Assembly: GCA_009602725.1 (NCBI GenBank)
Contig: WELB01000008.1
Coordinates: forward strand, 979,645-1,018,960
Direction of reading: 5' to 3'
Length of the DNA: 39,316 nt
DNA from: Spirogloea muscicola
Lineage: Eukaryota > Streptophyta > Zygnematophyceae > Spirogloeales > Spirogloeaceae
This document shows positions 15,201-27,046 of this stretch, one piece after another. The translations under genes and the position numbers were made by a program. Below the pieces are notes generated by a model. The model did no database searches and was not told where the DNA came from. It worked only from the letters and a program-made list of their open reading frames with translations. Numbering within the stretch: the first letter of the stretch is position 1; each line of letters starts with the position of its first letter.

Positions 15201-18200
15201 GATGAGCCTGCGCCAGGGCATGAGCCTGTTTATGACCCTTCAGAGGTGCAGAATACGCCTGCTGCTCAATCGGAACCTGTCTTCATCCATCTCAATAGAT
15301 TCTTAAGAGGGAGGAAGTTCTCGTGGGCAGGCTTTCTTAATAAGTTAGCAGCCCAGTACCCTGTGGGAAGTGTGGCTTCAGTAACTGGGAAGGTATGCAT
15401 ATGTACTCTCTCTCTGGCTTGTCCATCTTACTGACCAAGCTCGTGCAACGCGTGTGCAGCCTTTTTATTCGCACTTATATCAGTAATTTTGCATCGCATA
15501 AGAACTTTCAAAGATAAAGTATGTCAGAGTGGTAAAATTATGTAAATAGTACTGATTGTGAAGCTATGCTCCAGGTGAAGGCTCTGGAGAAGAAGAACCA
15601 CTTTGAAATACAGGACTACACACTGACGCTCATGGATGGCAGTCACAGGACATCATTGCATGGTGATCAAGATCATCTTCTTCACAAGATACCCAGGCCA
15701 TCACCAGTGTACCCTGCCAAGGGAATGTTGCAGCCAAAAGTACTTGGCAACTTCATTGCAAGGTGCTTCTCCTTTTGAACAACACTGGTAGCAGTGATGC
15801 TCTACATCTAACTGCCACTTCAAAGGGAGGGTGGTATAGTTACCTACCTAAGCGGTCTTGTGCTTGAATATAAATTTTGACTGCCTGATACGCAGCTGTA
15901 CTGGTGCATTACATCCAAACCCGTGAGGCAGATATGCAGGGAGAGTAAAATAGAATTAAGCATTAGGACAAGCAGGGGAGGGAAGTCAATACTGTCAATA
16001 ACGAGTTGCTCATATGCCATGTCCTCGTTGCCCTACTCAATCAGGTTCCTGAGACTGCTGCCGGAGTCAATTGATCCTCTGCCGCTGGACCTCCGCGAGA
16101 ATTACGATCTCATGGGATTGCAGCAGGTCAGATTGTGTATAGCTACTTGTTGCCATGGTCACAACAGCTTGGAGCCCGTTGCGACAAGAGCTGAAGATCT
16201 GCCGCCTTCAGAAGCAACACTCTTAGCAAACAGTACCACCTCGTATAGTCTGGTCCTGATTTGGACATGAATTTAGTCGCTCTCACTTCACTCACTGCCC
16301 TGTATGCAGGCATATCATGCAATCCATGCACCACAATGTGCAGCTGATGCAGTGAATGCACGTTCACGTCTTGTCTTTGACGAATTCTTCTATCATCAGG
16401 TATGAGACCTAAGTGTTGCTCAATGTTATCCAGCTCTGGTGGCATCTTACAGATACTATGATATGTATACAAGCTACTGCGAATCTGAAAACAAGCATAA
16501 CCCGAGGGTGAATCTCAAGGGTGCACTGCAATGAAGAATGCACAGAAATCTGCTATTGCTGATGAAGCAGTCTTTAAGAATATGTGAAGACAATCAGCAT
16601 GTGGGGGAAAGAGAGACCTTTTGCTTAATAGGATGAATACTGCAGATTGGCGCATGCTTACTGTCCACTTGTGTTTGCTGAGCGAAAACAGCTAGCGTTG
16701 CTCGTTGGTCGACAACAGACTGAGGATGCCTATGCGTCAACAAAGGGACTTGATGCAACGATTGGAGCTATGAAGGGCAGGCTGCCAAAAGAAGGGTGGT
16801 CGGAGCTTCCATTGAAGCTCCTGGACAAGCTGCCCTTCCACTTGACAGCATCGCAAATGATTGCAGCGGAGGAGATAACGTGGGATCTAAGGAGGCCTTT
16901 ACCAATGAGCAGATTGTTGCAGGTGCGAAAAAGTGACTGGCCACTAGCTTGTGCTGCATTTGCTTCATAGTTACCAGTGCGAACATGTGTAGAACACAGG
17001 TTTCATGTCTATATGCTTGCTTCTCCTAGTTGAGCAGGACTTTGAGTTGACTGCATGCCTCATGTTGACATCTCTTGTGCAGGGGGATGTTGGTTGTGGG
17101 AAGACAATAATCGCAATGCTGGCACTTTTGGAGATAGTCTCATTGGGCTATCAGGTCTCTTCTACTTGAGTTTCTCTATGCTGCTGCAAGTGCATTTTCA
17201 CATGGAGTACTTAGACTAGATCTTGCTTCTTCTTATGCATTGCAAACACTGACATCAAGACATGGTCATCCTGTCACTCCACTTGTTGATGAGAAAGCGT
17301 CTTGATAAGAAATTTCCACTTCCTTACTGATACCAATGTGGTTAAAAGCTGAAGTCCCAGGCTCAGAAATTTTAGACTTATCTTCTCTTTGTCCTGCGTG
17401 TCATACAAGGCAAGCTGACTTGTCCTCACTATTGCAGGGTGCCATGATGGCTCCCACCGAGTTCCTAGCTCAGCAGCACCATGCTCGACTTTCACATTGG
17501 CTTCAGCTTATTGACGAACAAGCAAGGCCCTCATTAGCGCTTCTCACAGGGTCAACAGCTGTCAAAAAGGCTAGGGCAATTCGCGAGGTACGTTTGCTTT
17601 GACTGCAGGTCGTTTTACTGAAGGGCTACTCCACACATGCCCTAAGAGACTAACAGACTTTGTACCTTAACAGTAGCTTCTGCAAACGTGTACCGGCTGA
17701 TGCGTATGATGAGCATGTGTCTTGACAGGCTGTAGGAAATGGAGAGGTGAAGGTGATAATAGGCACACACAGCCTTCTCTCAGAAGGAGTAAATTTTGCG
17801 CAACTGGGCCTTGCTGTTATTGATGAACAACACAGATTTGGGGTCCAGCAGCGAGCTCGCCTGCACGGCAAAGTATGTAATTGGATAAAAGTGACCATCC
17901 TTTGGACGATGTTGCAGCTTTGCATTCGACTTCCTATGCTTGTTGTAGTCCACATTAGGACATTCCTTAATGACAGCATCTGCCCCTACTGACACATAGT
18001 AGCGTCATTTGTCCTTTTGACACTTGATAGCAACACCTGGGGCTAGAGGTCAGGTACTAGGTCAAGTATTGCTTCCTTAGTTTGCTTACACTGGAAAAGA
18101 GCAGCCGCAGTATCTATCATTTGTGCAGCTCACTTACTTTTGCAAGCGGCGTGCTACCAGGGCAGCCGCTTGCCACAAACCTCAGATGAGGTTGCCACTC

Positions 18201-20134
18201 CTGGAGCTCTGCTCCTCAATCCCCATGTCCTTGCCATGTCAGCAACACCAATTCCTAGGACCCTAGCACTGGCTCTTCATGGAGATATGGCCATCAGCCA
18301 GGTTAGTGAACCTGGCTGGCTTTCTGATGAATACGCATAGGCAATTTGAGCAGTTGCTTCCATACTCGAAGTACTATAACATGTTAAAAGTTGACTCAAC
18401 CACAATGCTGCTGAGTGATTGGTACATATAAATTTGTAGAATGAAGAAGAAGAAGTCTTGACACTATGTGCACTTTTAGAGTCCCATAGTCGTTGTGCCT
18501 CATACAGCAATATCATTGGACTACTTGTCAACAGATATCTGAGCTGCCGCCAGGCAGACCACCTATTACCACCCGTGCATTATTGGATACTGCTCATGGG
18601 CGACTAGGGGCATACCAGGTTGGGATTATTAATGCGATCGGGTTGATGAGGACATCTGTTGTGCACCGTCGTTTTCTATGGATCTGTTGTCAAGTTCGGC
18701 AAGCACGGCATTCTGTGGATCAGCCATCTGTTCTGCACAGTAATCATATGTCTTACATGGGATTCAGACAGCCTGGGGCCTGTTTCTGGCTGACTCTGCT
18801 GGTCCTCAGCAATTGGGCTTGCTTGTGCAGATATTGCGTAAGGAGGTACTCTCTGGAGGTCGTGCTTTTGTGGTCTTTCCCATGATCAACGAGTCTCTGG
18901 AATATCCAGAAGTACGGGCAGCTAGAGCTGAATTTGAGAATCTCACTGCTGATCAGAAGTTTCTTGGGGGTCTGATGTGCCAACTTGTTCATGGGCAAAT
19001 GCTGCCCTCTGAGAAGGCTTTAGCTATGGCCAACTTCAAAGAAGGCAAAATTCAGGTCAGACGCCTCACTTAATTGTCGGTACATGATGAATCACTTCGC
19101 CCAAGTCACTGCACTATATGCTTAATCAACCTCAGAAGCAGCAGCATATCAACTCTCTGACAATCACATTTCTGGCTTGCAGGTACTTCTTGCAACCACA
19201 GTCATAGAAGTGGGCATTGACGTGCCCGAGGCAACAGTCATGTTAGTAGAACATGCGGAACGATATGGATTGGCCCAGTTGCATCAGCTTCGTGGTCGAG
19301 TTGGAAGAGGAGCCAGGAAGTCAACGTGTCTCCTTCTTGGTTCGACCAGCTCTTCTATGACCCGACTCCACCTTCTTGAGCAGTCTCAGGTGAAGTATTG
19401 AGCTATAGGGAATGCTCTGTGATTACTCTTAGGCTTGGTCACCTTGAAGATGTAAGATGCTGCCGTGATCAGCAACACGATCAGCAACACTTCACTGCTT
19501 CCACTCAGTGGAAATCAAAATCTGGGCCATAATTAGTGTGAGGAATCTGATCTTATTGAGATTTGCAGTATAGCTATGCTGCATCTGGCAATCATAGTGG
19601 TAACTCAATGAGTGCCTCCTTGTCTTATGGCAAACATGTTATCAGGATGGCTTCTTCCTTGCTGAGATGGACTTGCGAATGAGGGGTCCTGGGGATGTTC
19701 TTGGGAAGAGGCAGTCTGGGCACTTGCCTGAATTTTCTCTTGCGAGATTGGATGAGGATGGCAACATTCTGGTCAAGGCCAGGCAGGCTGCTGAGGTACT
19801 GGTACTCCGATCCTGGTCCTTGCATGGGTCAGCTGATGTACTTAGTCTATGGATCCGTCCTTGGATGAGAATCACGTCTCGTCTGCAAAGGAGAGAAGAG
19901 TGCGACCCGATTGATGCTACAGTCTTTAATGTTCTAAAGACCACCAGCCACATTTTAATTTGACTGGACACCACTTCAGACGAAGCTGGGGTAGTGCATC
20001 TCCATGAAATATCTGATGATTTTGAGACTTGTATCTCCCAGGACATAGCCAAGGCCCATAGAGGACTTCATGGCTTACCTTTGCTGCAGGAGGAGCTAAG
20101 AGTGCGACATTCTCCTATTGCATTTGGGCAGTAG
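12288..20134 (+). CDS. RECG1: Organellar-type ATP-dependent DNA helicase RecG
   Basis: Branch-migration helicase that remodels stalled forks and Holliday junctions; plant RECG1 maintains organelle DNA. Exons: 12288-12546, 12798-12892, 13210-13295, 13425-13563, 13748-14584, 14703-14815, 15068-15392, 15575-15762, 16045-16126, 16310-16399, 16692-16922, 17083-17154, 17438-17587, 17729-17872, 18161-18301, 18535-18618, 18831-19055, 19183-19389, 19646-19795, 20042-20134. The frame closes at 1236 residues. Motifs: [14 protein letters not shown] in the wedge entry, Walker A GDVGCGKT (816), DEQH (921), [26 protein letters not shown], and the RecG tail [20 protein letters not shown]. Exon 5 (837 nt) encodes a long polar linker absent from bacterial RecG. 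The intron at 14816 has a GC donor. The first exon is Ser/Thr/Ala-rich and could be a targeting peptide, but its acidic start (MDDGG) is atypical, so the start and exon 1 are less certain than the rest. Confidence 0.9.
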
Positions 20135-21383
20135 ATGCAGGTGAGATCACATTGATGGGTGCAATTGTGAAGTAGGCCCTTCCTGTAGAATCTACTTGTA
20201 GTACGAGTATAGGTCTGCTTTCTTGCTAAGATCTGCACATCAATCTTCTCATCTGAGTCGTTGGATTATGCATGGCAGTAAAGATATTGGTGTGGCAGGA
20301 GCATGCTGAGTTCCAATGTGAATGCTGCAGATCTTCTGGCCGTAGATTCAGGTACTCAAGGTCTGGGGACCAAGAGGCTGACTCTTATCTGAGCAAAATG
20401 ATCTGATTATGAGAGGTTAGGAACTTTCAGAGTCTGTCCTGGAAGCATCTAAATGAGATCAGGTTGCATTCTGTGCTGCTTGATGTCCGTGGACAGGAAG
20501 CGGTTGCTGTTGCTGTTTGAAGCTCAGAGACATGTGTTATCGTGGAATAGTGTTGAAATTTCTCACTGCTCCTTAGTAGCACCTTGTAATTGCAGGATAA
20601 TGCAGGAAATGGAATCCACCTCTTCTGCAGAGGTCCTGGAAGCATTAAAAACAATGTGATTGTCACCTTCTTTAGATTTCATCAATGTCAGCATACGTGA
20701 AACTGCCGCCTTTCAGTCGTGCACCGTAATCGCATGGCAAGCGCAGGCAGCTTGCTGTAGTTGCACCTTTCATGCCATGGAGGTCCAATGACCACCAATT
20801 TGCCGACCGGTGGGGTACCTTATGCCTGTTGGCTGTACGAGAACACTCAGCCGTTTCTACATTTCTACCTTTCGTGTAAAATGCTTAGCCAGCTCATTGG
20901 CCAGCTCATCTGGAGTATAGGCCTTAATTCATGGACTCTGTGACAACCCATTTTTTGACATCGTGTAGTGATGGACAAGCTTCCCTCAGAGGAGAGAAGT
21001 TGTTCTTCTGAAAATTGATTCCCTGAATGATCTACTTGTACGATGGCAAGTTGAGATCAGTGTACAGCTGGGTGTAATGACAACACATGATGCATATCCC
21101 AGAGAGTGAATGTAGTTGTGAACTTGCCTAAATTGCTACCTTTGTCCAAGTCGCTGCATTGCACGCCACTGAAGCAAAGGTCTTCAGCAGTTCCGCTTTA
21201 CCAGCAGACGCGGCAAGCTAGCAGTGTACTTATCATATCTCTACTCTGCTGAGAGTATCTTCACCTACTGGCGACCTATCATGCCAGTCTGCCGTGCTCT
21301 CAGACGGAAAGGCCCAGCAGTACACAGCTGACCCCAGTGTAGTATCTGCGGCCGAGATAGCTTCAGTTGCCTAGGTTTGTATA
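20135..21383. other. Intergenic region with no gene seen
   Basis: About 1.2 kb of unremarkable composition downstream of RECG1. A TGTAA at 20585-20589 lies 451 nt after the RECG1 stop and could serve as its poly(A) signal. No conserved protein segment or structured RNA was recognised on either strand. Confidence 0.6.
20585..20589 (+). terminator. Candidate poly(A) signal TGTAA for RECG1
   Basis: TGTAA in the context CACCTTGTAATTGC, downstream of the RECG1 stop. The assignment rests on the chlorophyte consensus only, and other TGTAA copies exist downstream. Confidence 0.3.
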
Positions 21384-21420
21384 TCAAGCCACTGGGTCCC
21401 CTGAAGGATGCCCAGTAGGG

Positions 21421-22262
21421 TCAAAATGCCCCGTCGCTGTTGCATCTGCATGGGACAGTGAGACGGATGGCGCAGTTCCTGATGCATAAGCAGTAGGGGT
21501 AGTTGTTGTTCCAGTCGATAGAGTCGCAGAAGCAGTACAGGCCGCTGTTGCCCCCGGCTGACTTCCCGCAGTCTGTGTAAGCTGGGCACGTCGAGGCGCC
21601 GCTATATGGGCATGTTCCACCTGCACAGGCGCACATGCAAGAAAGTGACATGTCAGGCAAGCGGTGCGCTCGGTGCAGAGCCAGCGTTTGCCTCTGGAAG
21701 CTCGATGCTGACAGGGAGCAGCTGGTCTCGGGAGGCTCCAGCTGGAAGGTCTAGCGTTGGCAAACCCCTACGGACAGGGCACCATCGAGCAACGAAGGGG
21801 ACAAAAGCCACCTACCGAGCGTCACCGAGCGATCTGTGGTGGTCCAGTTGAGCTACTCATTCCCTTCTTCTACCCAGATATAGTCCTTGGACCTTTGTTT
21901 TTGTTGCTTTTACCTTTTTATTAAGTATATTAGGCACTTTTTTCGTTCGTTCCGGTTTATTGTCCTCTGTACATAGCTTCGCTACAGATTCTACGCGAGG
22001 AATTTTTCTTTTCACTTTTTTTTGTTTATTGTGTATAATTTCTCTCATTTTATTTCTCAAAAAACAAAAACGGCAAAAGAGAAAAATACCGCTGTAATGG
22101 AATTACAGTGAGGGGCAGGTCCTTGAGGGCCGCCTCCAACTCCACCACGGGCGTCGCAGGAAGAACCGGAGCCGCCGCGGCCTTGACCGTGCTCGCGGCC
22201 CGGGCGGCAGCCGCGCAGGAGCTCGAGGCCAGGAGCAGCAGGGCGGCGAGGCAGGCAGCCAT
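21421..22262 (-). CDS. Candidate secreted Cys-rich protein (model incomplete)
   Basis: The first exon (22262-22107) starts ATG and encodes [20 protein letters not shown], a clear signal peptide, followed by an Ala/Pro-rich stretch and a GTAATT donor. A downstream frame ending in TGA at 21421 encodes a Cys-rich segment ([18 protein letters not shown], then [18 protein letters not shown] and CRCNSDGAF), with ten Cys in about 65 residues. Splicing the two directly at the GTGCAG acceptor near 21639 gives the wrong frame: it continues to 21384 and is Thr/Ala-rich instead. A small middle exon of length 3n+1, or an upstream start for the Cys exon, is therefore needed. Both parts look real; their connection is inferred. 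The family is not recognised. Confidence 0.4.
21860..22095. other. AT-rich island with a Lys/Arg-rich reading frame
   Basis: A sharply AT-rich, T-rich (plus strand) segment between GC-rich flanks, lying in the presumed intron of the secreted-protein model. On minus, 22060-21857 is an open frame of 67 residues ([19 protein letters not shown] onward), very basic. It is not recognised. Composition unlike its neighbours suggests either a special intron or inserted organellar DNA. Confidence 0.45.
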
Positions 22263-22754
22263 GGAGGCGGGCGCGGCTATCGGCGGCCGGGCGTTGAGCG
22301 GTGCTGCGGGCACGGCGGGAGGGGAGGAGTGGAGTACAGGGCCCCCAGCTGCGAGGCTTAAGCTACCAGCTACACGGCTGCAGCGAGGGAGCTCAATAGC
22401 CCGGGGCCTGGAGAAACAGCTCTCCCGGGGTGCTTTTTGCACTCCCCCGCCGCCGATAATGCGGGCGGCGAAGCGGCGCGGCGGTTGGGGGCCGAGCAGC
22501 AGCTCCTGGGGAAGGAACTGCAGCCGCGGGCTGCTGGGGTGCCAGCTGAAGTGGGCTACTCATGAAGGGGCCGGGGGCTGCGATTGACCAGCCCAGTAAG
22601 GCTTTGATAACCCTTAAGGACACGAAGGCCTTGAGGCACACAGCTATGTGAGAGCCTACAGCTGGGCGGCGCTCGAGCTCGAGCTCCGCGGCCGCCATGG
22701 CGGAAGGTGGGCTGGGCTGCCTCCTCGCCGATCGCCCGATCAACCCCGGACTCG

Positions 22755-22774
22755 GGCGCGCCACGTGGCGCGCC
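22755..22774. promoter_or_regulatory. 20-bp perfect palindrome centred on a G-box
   Basis: GGCGCGCCACGTGGCGCGCC is its own reverse complement and contains the G-box CCACGTGG, a bZIP/bHLH target in plants. A second CACGTG lies at 22828-22833. It is about 500 bp upstream of the secreted-protein start on minus, so it could belong to that promoter. Confidence 0.5.
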
Positions 22775-22936
22775 GGGGCGCCGGGCGGGGCGCAATCACA
22801 ACAGCCGGGGGGCGCCTCCACGGGCGCCACGTGTCCCCGCCGGCCCGCCTCCCGGGAGGCCAACCGGCGGCCCCGGAGCCGAGGCCGGCCCCGGCCGGCC
22901 ATGGCTGCCAGAGAAAGCGCGGCCAGATTGACTGGT

Positions 22937-22973
22937 GGCTGTGAGAGGCCAGCCCAAAGGAATGGACAAAACC
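22937..22973 (+). repeat. Short dispersed repeat (related copy also at 39088)
   Basis: GGCTGTGAGAGGCCAGCCCA followed by AAGGAATGGACAA matches 39088-39125 (GGCTGTGAAAAGCCAGCCCA, then GAAAGAATGGACAA) with few differences. The core is close to the reverse complement of the repeats at 23474, 23693 and 27047. Confidence 0.6.
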
Positions 22974-23112
22974 TGGAGGAGCCGGATGGAGCAGAAAGCA
23001 AGGTACCAAGTGCTAAGACGGCAGCAAGGGGACTCTCAGTAACCTCTAGCCAGTGGATGCAAACTAGATGAGCTAGCAGGCGGGTAGACGTCGCCCAGAG
23101 CTTGATCGACGT

Positions 23113-23168
23113 GTGTTCGGCAGGACTCGAACGTGCGCGGGGCAGAGGCCAACAGCTTTCGAATGGGT
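23113..23168 (-). pseudogene. tRNA-Ser-like 3' half (degenerate)
   Basis: Read on minus, this has a variable-arm-like segment CTCTGCCCCGCGCA followed by a T-arm with the B-box-like GTTCGAGTCC and then CTGCCGA, much like the 3' half of a eukaryotic tRNA-Ser. A CGA lies in a TTCGAAA loop upstream. The anticodon stem and the 5' acceptor half do not pair, and no D-arm is visible. A tRNA remnant or a tRNA-derived SINE head are both possible. Confidence 0.3.
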
Positions 23169-23473
23169 AGCAGCTACGAAAGAAAGTGCGCGCCCATAGA
23201 GAAAGGGGGCCAGCAAAGCCAGCCCAGAAGGCTGCTAGAGCGATCATGTGATCATCCTACACGGTCCTTGCTTAGTCATGTCTCTCAGCGCTTCACACAG
23301 CCCCCGCCCACGCTGAGGAGCCCACCCCCTTTTCGAAAGGGCTTGCTTCTCGGTACAGCCCTCGCCCCCCTTGGAAACGCTCATTCGCTCCCGGCCCCCC
23401 CAAACCTTGTCAGTCAACTCCTTCGGGCTGGCTTTCCGTAGCCCTCGCCGCCTTCGCACGCCCGAATATACCG

Positions 23474-23545
23474 TCAAGACATCTTCCGTATGCACCTGGC
23501 TGACTTTCGCAGCCGCTCTACTAATGTCAGCAGCCGCCGCCTTCA
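23474..23545 (-). repeat. Dispersed repeat family, copy A
   Basis: Shares with copies B and C the core GGCTG(A/G)CTTTC(G)CAGCCGCTCT on plus. On minus it reads MKAAAADISRAAAKVSQ and then GTGCAT, which could be a splice donor. GC-rich surroundings, no identified gene. Confidence 0.65.
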
Positions 23546-23692
23546 TCTGTTGAGAGCCACTATCCGAGCTGCGCGGCCCTCCGCCTGCAGCCGGGCGCCC
23601 ACCAGCCGGCAGCCCTGGCCCCGTCGCCAGCAGCGCGAGCGCCCGCGCCGCCGCCGCGTGCCCATGGCGCGGCCTCGCTTGGCCCACTCATA

Positions 23693-23776
23693 TAGTCATG
23701 CAGACCCTCCGTATGTACCTGGCTGGCTTTGACAGCCGCTCTCTTATCATCAGCAGCCCCGCGCTTCTTGCCCGCC
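23693..23776 (-). repeat. Dispersed repeat family, copy B
   Basis: About 220 bp from copy A in the same orientation. On minus it begins with ATG and reads MAGKKRGAADDKRAAVKASQ, followed by GTACAT, a possible donor. The reading frame is open on both sides. It resembles a first exon of a small repeated gene or element. Confidence 0.65.
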
Positions 23777-24130
23777 ATCGGCTGCTCCCGCGCATGGTCG
23801 ACCACGCTTGCCAGCGCGCGCCTCCAGCCGGGGCCTCTGCTCAGTGCCCGGCCGTCGATGCAACAGGTGGGTGCCAGCAGTGCCTTCTCTAACGGCTGCG
23901 CCGCCGGTGCCCGCGCTTGTGCCAGCTGCTTGCGCCGCTCAGGCCCCACGGGCCCATTGTCGCTTGCCCGTCACTCGCACGCGACCCTGTGCGCTACTCC
24001 GGTCGCGGTGCCTGCGAGGGCAACGCAGCTTCACCACTTGCTTAGGCTGTCGCTTGGGAGCTTGGATTGCACCCAGGGGGGCGGCCAGGACGTGGGCTGC
24101 GCCATGAAGGTATTCGACTGACAGGTGGGA

Positions 24131-24400
24131 TCGCAGAGTGTTGTCCAACGTACTCCGGCTTCCGATCCAGCACCACATATTCGTACGAAGAGATTTCGTA
24201 CGAAGAGAAGCGGCCGCCCCTGCACCGGACAGCACAGGCTGGAACGCTAATGACAGACTGATAGTTGGGAATGCAGGGTTGTGTCCATCCAGCGTACTCC
24301 AGCTTCCAATCCAGCAATACATATATATGCACTAAGAGAAGTGGCCGCCACAGCACCGGACAGCACAAGCTGAAACGCCGATTGCAGACCTGCCTGCTTG
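24131..24400. repeat. Diverged tandem duplication of about 140 bp
   Basis: Unit 1 (from about 24131) and unit 2 (from about 24271) share the series GTACTCC(G/A)GCTTCC, ATCCAGCA, then AGAGAAG(C/T)GGCCGCC and CACCGGACAGCACA, in the same order. Unit 1 also contains TTCGTACGAA, a perfect palindrome, twice at a 15-bp spacing (24180-24189 and 24195-24204); unit 2 lacks it. No coding potential recognised. Confidence 0.75.
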
Positions 24401-24823
24401 CATGTCTCAGCCGCATTACCAGTATTACAAGACACTCTTGATCTTCTACTGTGCGCGCTGTTGCGTGTGATGAGCAGATGATGGCAGCCTCGCTGAAAGG
24501 TGAAGTAGGTTGGCCTGGCAATACTTCCAGCCCACACCCTGCAATACGATGTTGATCCAGACTTGGACACATTGCGGAACTTACGAAGCTCGCCAGATTC
24601 TGGCCAATGTCGCCTCTACTTTGCTGTGCGAATTGCACACTTTGCAAGCCCAGTCTCACGTCCGTCTAATTCTGAGGCGAGAGCAGTGCCTGACCAATCA
24701 TAAGAAATCAACAATGTGACCGGCACAATCACAGAAGTAGGAGGTGCACTTCTGCTGCAGGACCAACTTATAAAGAATAAGCTTCCCAAGCCCAGCGGAG
24801 CTGCCAATCCCTGCTGTGGTCAG

Positions 24824-26858
24824 CTACCAAGTGAAATAAGGAACTGCATATGTCGGAGAAGGAGTCATTTCTGTCTCAATCAGCCTGTGGAGGGCTTCCA
24901 CAGAGAAGGTACTCTGCAGTTGTCCTCGTTCTATGGTCGTGTCATCACCAAGCCGTAGATTGGATCTCAATAGGGCGTCCGCATGTATGCCTCCCACCAC
25001 AAACAGGCTGTCCATTGCCGCGCCAGCGGCTCCAGCAATGTCGTGAAGCAGGGAGTCTCCAACCATGATACTCTCCGACGAGTCCACCTTGGTCATCTCT
25101 GCAGCGGCTGCGTAAACCACCTGCAGATGCCAAATGGACAAAAGCGGCAGCTGACGCTTGAGCTTGCACAATCTCACACAGCTTGCTATCTGGAAGGTGA
25201 CACGCCTATCTGTAGACGGTCAACCAAGCTTGGTAAATGCAGACGCATGCACAGCACGGTCCATCAATGGCACCATCTTGGCCTTAGGAGCACGTGAAGA
25301 TCTACGTGCATTGAAGCAAACAACTACTCATGCCTCTACTCATCATTGTTTCTGAACCTGAGCCGTGCAAAGCCAGCTGCAGTCACAAGGGATTGCAGTC
25401 AATTAGTATAGACTAAGAAGACATGAGATACTCAACATGTGCATTTACCGGGTCAGGCTTTCCCATACACCGCACCTCCCCTCCCATCTCCCTGTACAAC
25501 TTGCCCAAGGTACCTGAAAATGTCATGGGCGAAACTGTCAGCTCCAGGCAGGACACCGAAGGCGTTCCAGTAGCTGATAAGCAGCAAACAGCTTTGCAGG
25601 AGCACCTCGACCTGGCCGAGAGCGCTGCCATGGCAGAGGAAGGACAAGCCAAATTATAAGTACCTGGCATCACTTTGAGATCTCGAGCCTCCACGGTTAC
25701 CAGGTCGGGATTGGCGATGATAAGCGGGAGGGGCTTGCAGGTAGCTAGGCGGGCGCAGGCTGCCAAGACCTGCTTCATGTCATCAAGTGCCATGGGCCGC
25801 ACACCACCCCCGCTTGCTGTAGCGATGCCCATGGCTTCGGTTCCATGTGCCAGGAGGAAGTCGGCCTGGCCCACGTCCTCAACGACTTCCAGATCAAGCT
25901 CCTGCATCCAGTCATGGAGTCAGCTTTGCTGAGGTGTACTCTGAACCTCGGCAGGTGCAGATAGACTTCGCCACCCACTTTTGCAAACTCCCACAAAGAC
26001 TATCAGAAATTTGCTGCCACGCAGGAACGAGCATCTGTATTTTGCAGAAGAAAGGCAGCCATGATTAAAATATAACCAAGAATAGCAGATTTCCACAGGA
26101 TTGGTGCCAAGCTCTTTCACATTGGTCAAATGGTACTCCTACAGTGATTGATAATGTCGAGAGGCTTGTGTACCTCAAGGGAGATAACGCCCCGGCCTTT
26201 CCAGGTGAAGTGGACACACCTCCGCCCCACGTTAGCGAACCAGGAATCATCCCTCCTGCCAAACAAACATCTCCAGGAAAACGACCTTACCCACAAGCAG
26301 CACAATGTGCGTGACCACAGCTGGCCCTCAAGTGCTAACATTGTGAGATGCGAGCACCTGTGCTAATGGCAGGGGTGCGAGTGCAAAGGGCCTTCATTAC
26401 GCTTGAAATTCCAGAATGGCGGCTACAGGAGCTCCTGACCAGACCAAGTCTGCCTTGACAGACACATGTTTGCTGCCAACCTGAGGAGCTTCTGGTGCGT
26501 CAGCTCGCCGCTGGTGATGGCGCCGGCGAAGATGGCCGGGTCGAAGCCCAGCGGCGCGAGCTTGGAGAGCGTTGTCGCGGCGCGCTTGGACGAGTTGCTG
26601 ACGAGCACCAGCCTCGCGCCCGTGGCCGCCAGGCGCTCTACTACCAGCACGCCGTCCCCACACCAAGAGCCCCAATGGCGGGCCGATCACCACGAGCCGG
26701 CTGCCGCAGCGGCAGCGGTGCATGGTGGGCGCTGGCGAGCTACACGCGAAGCTGGCCGGCAGCGCCATAGTGGCAATGCAGGGCTCACAGGTGTCGACGG
26801 CGCCCGGGTAAGGCTTGCGGCCGTCGTGCAGGACACCGAACTGGTCCAGCAGCCACGC
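24824..26858 (-). CDS. HAD superfamily class IIA hydrolase, 5' exon missing
   Basis: A haloacid-dehalogenase-fold phosphatase of the group found in plants and alphaproteobacteria (TIGR01459-like); its substrate is not known to me. Minus exons: 26858-26789, 26640-26481, 26255-26174, 25901-25664, 25513-25449, 25120-24824, all in phase, 303 residues plus stop. Motif I is DQFGVLHDG (nucleophile Asp in the first exon seen), motif II is LVSNSSKRA, the Lys motif is GKPDP, and the metal-binding motif is VGDSLLHDI. RRDDSWFANVGRRCVHFTW is also typical. No in-frame ATG exists upstream of AWLLDQFG before a stop near 27050, and CGCGCAG just before 26858 is a good acceptor. A short first exon must therefore lie further upstream, near the divergent glucosidase I start. 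Confidence 0.88.
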
Positions 26859-27046
26859 CTGCGCGGCGACGACAAGGCGGCGGTCGGGCCATGCCGGCGG
26901 CCTCTCTCGTGCCGATGGCCTCTCAGTGCGGCGGCGCTCCGGGGAACGCAGCCTGCGAGCCGCCGCCGCTGCCGCCGCCGGCGCCGCCGCTGGCGCCGCC
27001 TCTGCGAAGCTACTGCAGCTCGCAAGCCGGCTCTCGCTCGGTTGTG

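Noticed and set aside
22697-23071. 124-residue plus frame
   Set aside because: Same GC-rich cause, and it overlaps the palindrome and repeat.
22393-23247. 284-residue minus frame
   Set aside because: GC-rich DNA lacks stops; the content is Pro/Ala/Arg low complexity with no family feature.
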